NCBI GenBank assembly: GCA_964427285.1 | Contig: CAYRTS010000086.1 | Location: forward strand, 1-12,436 | Origin: SPCO01 sp964427285 | GTDB lineage: Bacteria > Chloroflexota > Limnocylindria > Limnocylindrales > CSP1-4 | Reading direction: 5' to 3' | DNA length: 12,436 nt | Shown here: one piece after another, positions 1 to 6,087 of the stretch | Layout: each line of letters starts with the position of its first letter | Numbering within the stretch: position 1 is the stretch's first letter | Translations under genes and position numbers: made by a program | Notes under the pieces: generated by a model | Databases searched by the model: none | Told to the model about the DNA's origin: nothing | The model's input: only the letters and a program-made list of their open reading frames with translations

Positions 1-112
1 TACCCAGAACGCCTCGCACCTGGACGCCGATCCGGCGCAGTTGCTCAACGTGGACGGTGCCGATGAAGCCCGTGCCGATGACGGCCGCGCCGATGTCCGC
101 GATCCTCCTCAT
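1..112 (-). CDS. Gfo/Idh/MocA-family oxidoreductase, N-terminal fragment (runs off left edge)
   Basis: Only the first 37 codons are in the window. They open with a short basic stretch and a beta-strand followed by GTGFIG at residues 13-18 and His21, the Rossmann dinucleotide-binding start typical of Gfo/Idh/MocA NAD(P)-dependent sugar or polyol dehydrogenases. The ATG at 112 is preceded by GAGGGTGA (120-127), a fair Shine-Dalgarno with 7 bases of spacing. The gene is transcribed away from the ROK regulator at 314, the usual arrangement of a regulator and its target. It is a paralogue of the dehydrogenase at 1602-2801, which begins with the similar motif GTGLIG. Family assignment is fairly safe. 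Substrate, full length and any downstream operon partners cannot be seen. Confidence 0.75.
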   Translation of the reverse strand, partial: MRRIADIGAAVIGTGFIGTVHVEQLRRIGVQVRGVLG

Positions 113-147
113 CCCCGGGTCACCCTCACTTGCTACCTCGTGAACAT

Positions 148-174
148 CTAGACAGTCTAGCGGATGGATCCGCT
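148..174. promoter_or_regulatory. Two abutting palindromes, candidate operators
   Basis: CTAGACAGTCTAG (148-160) is a perfect palindrome with 6-base arms around one central base. AGCGGATGGATCCGCT (159-174) is a perfect palindrome with 7-base arms around GG. They share two bases. The first covers the predicted minus-strand -10 and the second fills the spacer between -10 and -35. Their position between a ROK regulator and its divergent neighbour makes operator function plausible. Which protein binds is inference. Confidence 0.45.
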
Positions 175-180
175 GGTCAA
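154..180 (-). promoter_or_regulatory. Candidate promoter for the left-edge Gfo/Idh gene
   Basis: On the minus strand TTGACC (180-175) is followed after 15 bases by TAGACT (159-154). The -35 is a 5/6 match to TTGACA and the -10 is a 4/6 match to TATAAT, but the spacer is shorter than the usual 16-18. It lies 42 bases upstream of the ATG at 112. Both palindromes described at 148-174 fall on it, which would suit repressor control. No transcript evidence is available. Confidence 0.35.
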
Positions 181-254
181 GGCCGTCAGCTGGGTCCACC
201 AGCCCAGACCGCGGTGCGGTACACGCCTCGCCTTTGGCCGAACCCCATCCTACT

Positions 255-294
255 TTGCACTGTCAAGCGCCAAAGTGGTGTCGCGCCAGTGCAA
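255..294. repeat. Inverted repeat TTGCACTG...CAGTGCAA upstream of the ROK gene
   Basis: TTGCACTG (255-262) and CAGTGCAA (287-294) are exact reverse complements separated by 24 bases, so equivalent positions are 32 bp apart, about three helical turns. The repeat ends 20 bases before the ROK start codon and brackets the proposed -35 of that gene. It could be a two-dimer autoregulatory operator. The 24-base loop makes it a poor RNA hairpin. Confidence 0.4.
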
Positions 295-307
295 CCGTGT
301 GTATCAT
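278..307 (+). promoter_or_regulatory. Candidate leaderless promoter of the ROK regulator
   Basis: TATCAT (302-307) lies exactly six bases before the GTG start at 314. There is no Shine-Dalgarno in between. This is the spacing expected if transcription begins at the start codon. A weak -35, GTGTCG (278-283), is 18 bases upstream. The same -35 hexamer, spacer and six-base gap occur in front of the SDR gene at 5948. Confidence 0.4.
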
Positions 308-313
308 CGGCCA

Positions 314-1594
314 GTGACTCAGGCGCCAAGCCAGCTCCCGGAGGAGGCCCTCGATGCACTCGTCACTGTGCTCGACGAGATTCGCCTTGGCCGCTCCGCA
401 TCGCGCTCGGGACTCGTCGCGCGGACGGGCCTCGGGCGTGCGATCGTCAACCAGCGGGTGGGCGAGCTGATCGAACGCGGGCTCATCATCGAGGGCGATA
501 CGGGTCCCAGCACGGGCGGCCGCCCGCCTCGCCAACTCTCGTTCCGGGGGGATGTCGGGCACGTCCTTGTCGCCGATCTCGGAGCGACCAGCATCGACGT
601 AGCGGTCACGACGCTCGATGGTCGAATCCTCGGCCACTACGACGAGCCGGCGCGGATCGAGGCGGGACCCGAGGTCTGCCTCGATCGCGTCGACGCCCTG
701 TTCGATCGGCTGCTGCGGCAGACCCAGGACCTGCCAGGTCGCCGCTGGGGGATCGGGATCGGGGTCCCGGGTCCGGTCGAGTTCCGGACCGGCCGGTCGA
801 TCGCACCACCGATCATGCCCGGCTGGGACGCGTACCCGATCCGCGAACGGTTTGGCCAACGCTACGGCGCCCCGGTCTGGGTCGACAATGACGTCAACGT
901 CCTGGCGCTCGGGGAGTGGCGATCCGGCGCTGCCATCGGCCATGACAACGTGGTCGTCATCAAGATCGGGACCGGGATCGGCGCCGGGATCATCGTGGAC
1001 GGCCGGCTCCATCGGGGGTCCCAGGGCAGTGCTGGCGATGTCGGGCACATCCAGGTCACCGATGATCCGGCCGTCATCTGCCGCTGCGGCAACGTCGGTT
1101 GCCTGGAGGCGCTCGCCGGCGGCGAAGCCCTTGGACGCGCCGGAGAGGCGGCGGCACGAGAGGGCCGGAGCGTCAGGTTACTGGCCGCCCTGGATCAGGG
1201 CAGCGCGGTGACCGCCGAAGACGTGGCGAGGGCGGCCTCCTACGGCGATCCGGTCGCGGTCGCGCTGCTCCAATTGGCCGGTCGCCGGGTTGGGTCGATG
1301 CTCTCTTCGGTGGTCAACTTCTTCAATCCGTCGCTGATCGTGATCGGTGGTGGGGTCTCCAACAGCCCGGACCTGCTGCTGGCCGCGATTCGCGAGACGA
1401 TCTATCGGCGCTCGCTCCCGCTTGCCACTCGTGACCTGATCATCCAGCGCTCATCGCTCGGCGGCCTCGCCGGCGTCATCGGCGCGTCGTCGATGGTTGT
1501 GGATCAGCTCTTCGCTCGCGACGTCATCGGGCGCTGGATCGACGCCGGTGGGCCCTTCGATTCCCTCGACCTGGCGCCGGCTCTCGCCGGATAG
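314..1594 (+). CDS. ROK-family transcriptional regulator / sugar-kinase-like protein
   Basis: The 426-residue protein has the length and order of NagC/Mlc/XylR-type ROK regulators. An N-terminal winged helix-turn-helix (about residues 10-75) is followed by an ASKHA ATPase-like fold: DLGAT at 88-92, GVPGP at 150-154, N192-D193 at the sugar/catalytic Asp site, GTGIGAG at 219-225 and GDVGH at 241-245. A ROK zinc site is present as His245 with CxCGxxGC (Cys256, Cys258, Cys263). Sugar- and ATP-site motifs look intact, so it may bind, and possibly phosphorylate, a sugar. The DNA-binding domain argues for repressor or activator function. I chose GTG at 314 because upstream in-frame codons give unstructured residues, the helix-turn-helix then starts normally, and TATCAT sits six bases before it. 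It faces a divergent Gfo/Idh gene and converges with the four-gene redox operon, both likely targets. The ligand is unknown. Confidence 0.9.
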   Translation: MTQAPSQLPEEALDALVTVLDEIRLGRSASRSGLVARTGLGRAIVNQRVGELIERGLIIEGDTGPSTGGRPPRQLSFRGDVGHVLVADLGATSIDVAVTTLDGRILGHYDEPARIEAGPEVCLDRVDALFDRLLRQTQDLPGRRWGIGIGVPGPVEFRTGRSIAPPIMPGWDAYPIRERFGQRYGAPVWVDNDVNVLALGEWRSGAAIGHDNVVVIKIGTGIGAGIIVDGRLHRGSQGSAGDVGHIQVTDDPAVICRCGNVGCLEALAGGEALGRAGEAAAREGRSVRLLAALDQGSAVTAEDVARAASYGDPVAVALLQLAGRRVGSMLSSVVNFFNPSLIVIGGGVSNSPDLLLAAIRETIYRRSLPLATRDLIIQRSSLGGLAGVIGASSMVVDQLFARDVIGRWIDAGGPFDSLDLAPALAG

Positions 1595-1615
1595 CCGGTG
1601 ATCAGCCGCCGGCGA
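1584..1615. terminator. Weak candidate bidirectional terminator between convergent genes
   Basis: TCGCCGG (1584-1590) and CCGGCGA (1609-1615) are exact inverted repeats with an 18-base loop, spanning the stop codons of the ROK gene (1592-1594) and the convergent Gfo/Idh gene (1604-1602). The two stops are only seven bases apart. No T-run follows on either strand, so any termination would depend on Rho or be imperfect. Such repeats arise easily in GC-rich DNA. Confidence 0.2.
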
Positions 1616-2801
1616 CGACTCGGTCGGTAAAATCGCCTGACGCCGGGTCCTTGAGGATCAGCTTGTGACGTCCGTCTGGCAGGATCTCGCGCTTGACCAC
1701 GACCAGCCCCTCATAGGTGTCATGGGTCGATGCGATTCGCGCCGTCGGACCACCGCGCCAGTCGAGCTGCACCGGCACCCAGGCGTGCACCTTCGCCGAC
1801 CGGTAGGCGGCGTCCATGATCGCGTTGACGACGTACCCGTCGTAGAAGGTCTCCTGCGGCGCCCGACCCTCGTCGATGGCGCCGAACATGTCGCTGAACA
1901 TGTCCACGTAGCCGAGTTCGCTGACCTCGTCGCCGACCGGGAAGAGCCAGCCCGCCGACGTTTCTGCCTTTTCGGCGACGTACCCGCCACCGCCGCCGGC
2001 CGTGAACATCTCGAACCCGGTTCGCAGGAAGTGGTTCATCCAGATCGTGCCGTGCGTGCCGGCCACTTCATCGCGCAGGTCCATGCCGCCCCGAAAGGTC
2101 CAGCTGACCTCGAACTGGCCGATCGCCCCGGATTCGAAGCGAATCAGGGCGACCGCGTTGTCCTCGTCGGCGATCGGGTGGACCAGCGTATCCGTGTGGC
2201 AGAGCACCTCGACCGGGCGGTTGGCCTTGCCCACGAAGTTGCGGATGATCTCGATGCAGTGGCAGCCAAGATCGATGATCGCGCCACCGCCGGTCAGCCG
2301 CCCGTCCCAGAACCAGGCGCTGTGCGGACCAGGGTGTGTTTCGCGTGAGCGGACCCAGGTCACGTCGCCGATCGCGCCCGCACGGACGGACGCGATCGCC
2401 TTGAGCGTCTTTGGGGTATAGCACAGGTCCTCGAGATAGCCGCCGAAGACCCCGGCCCCCTCGACGATGTCGAGCATCCGCCGCGCCTCTTCGGCCGTGC
2501 GCCCAAGCGGCTTGGTGCACAGCACGGCCTTGCCGGCCTTCGCCGCGAGCTCGATCGCTTCCTCGTGCAGGAAGTTGGGCAGGCCGACGACCACGACATC
2601 GGTCCCGGAGTGGTTGATTGCGGCGGCGAGGTCGGTGGTCGACTCGGGGATCGCCCAGCGGTCGCGGAAGGCCGCACCTCGCTCCGCGCTGCGCGAATAG
2701 ACGATTCGGACCCGGTCCCGGCCGCGCTGGCCATGAAGCGTGTTCGTGTAGAAGTCGCCGATCAGCCCGGTGCCGAGCATCGTGATCGAGTGGCCGTCCA
2801 T
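1602..2801 (-). CDS. Gfo/Idh/MocA-family NAD(P)-dependent oxidoreductase
   Basis: The 399-residue protein is a cytosolic Rossmann dehydrogenase of the family that oxidises or reduces sugars, inositols and related polyols. GTGLIG (10-15) starts the nucleotide fold, PNFLH (75-79) and the TKPLG lysine-proline motif (K97, P98) follow, and GGGAIIDLGCHC carries the Asp177/His181 catalytic pair in the C-terminal Gfo/Idh domain. About 50 residues after residue 345 extend past the usual family core. The ATG at 2801 is set by a strong Shine-Dalgarno, AAGGAGGA, five bases upstream, and by a one-base TGATG overlap with the hydrolase gene before it. An in-frame extension to 3074 would lie wholly inside that hydrolase and is rejected. 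It is the last gene of the operon. Substrate is unassigned: myo-inositol, glucose-type and keto-sugar dehydrogenases share these motifs. Confidence 0.9.
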   Translation of the reverse strand: MDGHSITMLGTGLIGDFYTNTLHGQRGRDRVRIVYSRSAERGAAFRDRWAIPESTTDLAAAINHSGTDVVVVGLPNFLHEEAIELAAKAGKAVLCTKPLGRTAEEARRMLDIVEGAGVFGGYLEDLCYTPKTLKAIASVRAGAIGDVTWVRSRETHPGPHSAWFWDGRLTGGGAIIDLGCHCIEIIRNFVGKANRPVEVLCHTDTLVHPIADEDNAVALIRFESGAIGQFEVSWTFRGGMDLRDEVAGTHGTIWMNHFLRTGFEMFTAGGGGGYVAEKAETSAGWLFPVGDEVSELGYVDMFSDMFGAIDEGRAPQETFYDGYVVNAIMDAAYRSAKVHAWVPVQLDWRGGPTARIASTHDTYEGLVVVKREILPDGRHKLILKDPASGDFTDRVVAGG

Positions 2802-3778
2802 CAGTCCTCCTTCGGTCGGTCCCTGGGGGCGCGGAACGCGAGATATCGAGCCGGATTGTGGACGAACAGTCCCTGCCGAATCGGCTCGGTCAGGCCGGCG
2901 TTGGTCATGGCGTCGGAGAACCCACCGAGCAGCCAGCCGAGCCCCGGCCCGCCACCATGAACGCGGTAGTAGCGTCGTCGTGCGGCGTCCATGCCCAGCA
3001 TGAGGCGGTCGCCCAGGCCGTCCTCGATCATCCAGCCCAGGAGCGCGATGGTGCCGTTGGGGCGGTCGCCCCACCGAAATGACTGGTCGTACTCGCCGAA
3101 TGCGCCGGTCGACAGCAAGTCGCGGTGGTAGCCGCGATCGACCACCTTGTCAACGTGGCTCAGGGCCACATGGGATGGATCGACGCCCAGGTCCGCGAGC
3201 GTCCGGACTTGCTCGAGCGCCCCGGTTCCGCCTTCGCAATGGGTCAGGATCGGCACGCCGGTCCGATGGTGGGCCTCGGCCGCGGCCTCGAACACCCGCC
3301 GGTCCCGCGGCGAGGGTCCGCCGGTGCTGCCCGCGACCTTCAGCACGCCGGCCCGGTGCCCGGTGCGCCTGACCACAGGTCCCGCGTAATCGTACGCATC
3401 GATCCCGTCGGTCACGTCCGCGACGAACAGCTCGGCGAGTTCCGGCACGCTGATCCGGGCGCTCCAGTGCAGCGGCCCGTAGTAGCGGTCGTGGTGCAGG
3501 CCGGTCGGTGCGACGATGTGCACGCCGCTCCGCCGCGACAATTCGGCCAGCTTTTCCACGTTCCGTCCGGCATCGCAGGGCATCGCCTCAACGACCGATC
3601 GAAGCCCGAGCGCCATGGCTTCGCTCACCTCGATGGTCATCGCGTCGATATCCCCGAGATCGAACTCCGGCTCCATCTGGACCGGCCGCCCGCCGTCGAT
3701 CACGAGGTGTTCGTGCGCGTAGGTGACCCCGAGTGCGTCGGGCGCGATGTCACCGAGGACGGTGCGAACGATGAGCAT
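2801..3778 (-). CDS. Phosphotriesterase-family (COG1735-type) metal-dependent hydrolase, possible lactonase
   Basis: The 325-residue TIM-barrel protein keeps the full binuclear metal site of the phosphotriesterase family: His22 and His24 in AHEHL after strand 1, Lys147 in GVLKVAG (the carboxylated bridging lysine), His180 in LTHCEGG, His208 in LSHVDK and Asp264 in LGMDAARR. Known family members hydrolyse organophosphates, acyl-homoserine lactones and, in COG1735 relatives such as Listeria Lmo2620, phosphorylated sugar lactones. In this setting, between an FAD oxidoreductase and a Gfo/Idh dehydrogenase, opening a sugar lactone is the likeliest role, but this is inference. The ATG at 3778 overlaps the upstream stop by one base (TGATG). 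A 52-residue extension to 3934 is low-complexity Arg/Gly/Ala sequence inside the FAD gene and is rejected. No signal peptide, so it is cytosolic. No clear Shine-Dalgarno, consistent with translation by coupling. Confidence 0.9.
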   Translation of the reverse strand: MLIVRTVLGDIAPDALGVTYAHEHLVIDGGRPVQMEPEFDLGDIDAMTIEVSEAMALGLRSVVEAMPCDAGRNVEKLAELSRRSGVHIVAPTGLHHDRYYGPLHWSARISVPELAELFVADVTDGIDAYDYAGPVVRRTGHRAGVLKVAGSTGGPSPRDRRVFEAAAEAHHRTGVPILTHCEGGTGALEQVRTLADLGVDPSHVALSHVDKVVDRGYHRDLLSTGAFGEYDQSFRWGDRPNGTIALLGWMIEDGLGDRLMLGMDAARRRYYRVHGGGPGLGWLLGGFSDAMTNAGLTEPIRQGLFVHNPARYLAFRAPRDRPKED

Positions 3779-5127
3779 CAGGCCGCGGTCTCGGGGGCGT
3801 CGGCCAGCGTCACGATGGCCCCGTCGGCCTGCAGCCGGTCGCGCAGCGCCGCGATGCCGATCTCGCGCGGGTCCAGTCTGCTCGCGATCGCGAGCGCCGC
3901 GGCCGTCCCGGCGGCCTGGCCCATGGCCATGCACTGGGCCATGCTCCTCACCGATGCGTGGGCGTCATGGGTCGCGCTGAAGCACCGCCCGGCAACCAGC
4001 ACGTTCGAAGCGTCACGCACCACGAGTGATCGATACGGAATGCCGACCGCTGCGCCGTCCGGCAGGTACTGCCAGACCGTGTCAGTGCCCTGGTGGTGGT
4101 CCTCGATCGGGGCGCCACAAAGCCCAATCTGGTCGTGGAACTGGCACGCAGCGAGGACGTCGTCGCGGGTCAGCCGGTAGTCGCCGTAGACCCGCCGCGT
4201 CTCGCGGACGCCGATCTGGGTGCCCAGCGCAACCAGCGACGCGTGCTCGTACCCGGGTACGCGGTCGCGCAGGAAGCGCGCGTACTCGAGCGCCTGGCGC
4301 CGGCCGGCCATCTCCGCCTCGGTCAGGAACCAGGGATCGGTGGCGTTCACGATCTGCCCATCCGCATCGCGGCGATACGAATCCAGCCGGGTCATAATCG
4401 TGGCGATCACCCCATCGACCGGGGTGACGTGGTCGCTGCCCTCCCGCCGCGGCAGGTCGTACGCACCGGATTCGGCGGCTTCGGCCATCAGCTGGTGGAA
4501 CGCAGCCTTCGGAACCGCGCGCCGTCGTTCGAGGTCCACATTGGCCATCCGGAAGGTGGTCGTGAGGGTCTGCGCCGGGCCCAGTTCGCCGGCGGTCTCG
4601 TAGCCGAATCCAGCGAAGGCGCACAGGTCGGCGTCGCCGCTCGCATCGATGAAGATCCGGGCATCCACGCGAGCCAGGCCGGCCCTCGTTGCGATGGCGA
4701 CGGACGACACGCGGCCGTCGGTCACCGCCACGGCTTGGAGCATGGCGTGAAGCAGGACCCGGGCACCGGACGCGCTCACGAGTCGCTCCCAGGCGACTTT
4801 GAGATGCTCCGCAAGATAGGTGACGCCGGTGCCCGCGCCGTAGGTGTTGGGTCGCTCGATCACCGGACCCAGGGTTCGGAGCACGGTCACGATCTCGTCA
4901 GCGATGCCACCGACGACCTTGCGCACGCTCGATCCGGGTGTGTAGAAGCCGTAGAAGGTGTCGAGGACCGCCGTGCTCGTTCCACCCAGGAAAGGGAGGC
5001 GATCGATCAGCAGCACCGACGCGCCGGATCGGGCCGCGGCGATCGCGGCCGTCGAGCCGGCCGACCCCGCGCCGATCACGCAGACATCGACGGCCGCGAT
5101 CCGGGGAGCATCGGTGACCACGCTCAC
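3778..5127 (-). CDS. FAD-dependent oxidoreductase (FAD_oxidored family)
   Basis: The 449-residue protein begins with VIGAGSAG (GxGxxG glycines 19, 21 and 24) and Asp42 at the end of the second strand, followed by GGTST (48-52), a second FAD signature DASGDAD (161-167), and a C-terminal NVLVAGRCFSATHDAHAS region ending in GQAAGTAAALA, where FAD-binding is completed. This arrangement fits the FAD_oxidored (PF12831-like) group, whose members are often annotated only as FAD-dependent oxidoreductases and commonly lie in carbohydrate gene clusters. No signal peptide or membrane span is seen. It begins at GTG 5127, whose GTGA overlaps the stop of the SDR gene by four bases, and ends in a one-base overlap with the hydrolase gene. 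No Shine-Dalgarno is obvious, so translational coupling is likely. Whether it acts as oxidase, dehydrogenase or reductase is not visible. Confidence 0.88.
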   Translation of the reverse strand: MSVVTDAPRIAAVDVCVIGAGSAGSTAAIAAARSGASVLLIDRLPFLGGTSTAVLDTFYGFYTPGSSVRKVVGGIADEIVTVLRTLGPVIERPNTYGAGTGVTYLAEHLKVAWERLVSASGARVLLHAMLQAVAVTDGRVSSVAIATRAGLARVDARIFIDASGDADLCAFAGFGYETAGELGPAQTLTTTFRMANVDLERRRAVPKAAFHQLMAEAAESGAYDLPRREGSDHVTPVDGVIATIMTRLDSYRRDADGQIVNATDPWFLTEAEMAGRRQALEYARFLRDRVPGYEHASLVALGTQIGVRETRRVYGDYRLTRDDVLAACQFHDQIGLCGAPIEDHHQGTDTVWQYLPDGAAVGIPYRSLVVRDASNVLVAGRCFSATHDAHASVRSMAQCMAMGQAAGTAAALAIASRLDPREIGIAALRDRLQADGAIVTLADAPETAA

Positions 5128-5948
5128 CGCGCGTCCGCGGCAGGTTCGGGCGAGACGGACAGCACGGACCAGCCGCCGTCGATCTTGAGCAGCTGCCCGG
5201 TGACCACGCGCGACTCGTCCGACAGGAAGTAGACGGCGGCATGGGCCACTTCGTCCGGGTCCATCAGTTCGCCGGCCAATGGTTGCTTGCGCCGCGCGTA
5301 GGCTCGAATCGCCGCGTCACCGGCGGCTCGCTTGGCCATCGGCGTCGCGGTGAGCGAGGGGGCAACCGCGTTGACGCGGATCCGCTGCTCGGCGTAGGCC
5401 GCGGCCATGGTGGTCATGAGGGCGGTCGTGGCGCCCTTGGCCGCAGCGTAGGCGTGGGTCGCGAAGAATTCGCTCGCCGGGTCGCTCGCCGTGACGCTAC
5501 CCATCAGGAGGATCGAACCGCGGGTTCCGGAGCTGTTCGGTTCCTGGGCCAGCATCTGGCGGACGACGGCGCGACAGGTCAGCGCCTGGCTGCGCAGATT
5601 GAGCTCGAGGGTACGATCCCAGCCCGCGCCGGTCAGCTCGTGGATCGGGCCATCGCCAAACTTCCGGCCGCTTCCACCGGCCACGGCGAACAGTCCATCA
5701 ATCCGGCCAAACCGGGTCACTGCGGCGCCGACCGCGCGATCGGCGTCGGCTTCATTCGCCAGATCGGCAGCGGCCCAGCCGGAAATGCCGCCCCCGGCGA
5801 CCAACTCGTGGGCCAGCCCCCGCGCGTGGTCCTCCGAGCGCGACACGATGAAGACGTGAGCCCCCTCGCCCGCGAGGCGCACGGCACTGGCCGCCGCAAT
5901 CCCGGTCGAACCGGTGACCAGGCAGACTCGATCTTGCAGGCGGTTCAC
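5124..5948 (-). CDS. Short-chain dehydrogenase/reductase (SDR)
   Basis: The 274-residue protein is a classical-length SDR with the catalytic tetrad Asn117, Ser151, Tyr167 and Lys171 (AYAAAK), the NAVAPSLTATPM segment after it and the C-terminal VTGQLLKIDGGW signature. The glycine-rich loop is odd: TGSTGIA (12-18) is one residue shorter than TGxxxGIG and ends in Ala, and the usual NNAG is AVAGG (88-92). Arg37 just after the second strand hints at NADP(H). The GTG at 5948 was chosen because the Rossmann strand starts at residue 7. The in-frame extension to 6062 would run through the rho promoter and is low complexity. It is the first gene of the four-gene operon, with a possible leaderless promoter. 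Substrate is unknown, probably a secondary alcohol or ketone of a sugar or polyol. Confidence 0.88.
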   Translation of the reverse strand: MNRLQDRVCLVTGSTGIAAASAVRLAGEGAHVFIVSRSEDHARGLAHELVAGGGISGWAAADLANEADADRAVGAAVTRFGRIDGLFAVAGGSGRKFGDGPIHELTGAGWDRTLELNLRSQALTCRAVVRQMLAQEPNSSGTRGSILLMGSVTASDPASEFFATHAYAAAKGATTALMTTMAAAYAEQRIRVNAVAPSLTATPMAKRAAGDAAIRAYARRKQPLAGELMDPDEVAHAAVYFLSDESRVVTGQLLKIDGGWSVLSVSPEPAADAR

Positions 5949-5954
5949 CGGTAC

Positions 5955-5984
5955 AGGATCGCACGGCCATTGACGAGGCGACAC
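5955..5984 (-). promoter_or_regulatory. Candidate leaderless promoter of the SDR-FAD-PTE-Gfo operon
   Basis: On the minus strand GATCCT (5960-5955) lies exactly six bases before GTG 5948, and GTGTCG (5984-5979) lies 18 bases further upstream. No Shine-Dalgarno precedes the GTG. Both hexamers are weak, but the geometry repeats that of the ROK gene. The elements interlock with the rho promoter on the other strand. Confidence 0.3.
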
Positions 5985-5998
5985 GACGCGTCTATCCT
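5970..5998 (+). promoter_or_regulatory. rho: Sigma70-type promoter of rho
   Basis: TTGACG (5970-5975) and TATCCT (5993-5998) are separated by exactly 17 bases. The -35 matches the consensus at 5/6 positions and the -10 at 4/6. Transcription would start near 6005, giving an untranslated leader of about 70-85 bases, room for the Rho autoregulation known in other bacteria. This is the best promoter in the window. Confidence 0.6.
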
Positions 5999-6087
5999 CA
6001 CGCCATCCCGACCGGCACCGCGCTGCGGTAGCGATTCCGCGCGCACCATCCGCCCGGTCCACTCACCCGCAGGTGACCGTTCCCCTC

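Noticed and set aside
244..266. Perfect TTGACA on the minus strand at 266-261 as a second promoter for the left-edge gene
   Set aside because: The position 17 bases downstream reads GTTCGG, and the nearest -10-like TAGGAT is only eight bases away, so no usable pair is formed.
164..313. Upstream start (ATG 164) for the ROK regulator
   Set aside because: The added 50 residues are non-conserved and would cover the palindrome, the inverted repeat and the TATCAT element. ATG 164 lies inside a palindrome and has no ribosome site.
2802..3074. N-terminal extension of the Gfo/Idh dehydrogenase up to 3074
   Set aside because: It lies wholly inside the hydrolase gene in another frame, and a strong AAGGAGGA sits just before ATG 2801.
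3125..5232. Long plus-strand ORFs (3125-4180 and 4093-5232) opposite the hydrolase, FAD and SDR genes
   Set aside because: Their proteins show no family motifs and are low complexity in Arg, His, Gly and Ala. The minus-strand genes there carry complete catalytic motifs and overlapping starts. They are antisense shadows typical of high-GC codon use.
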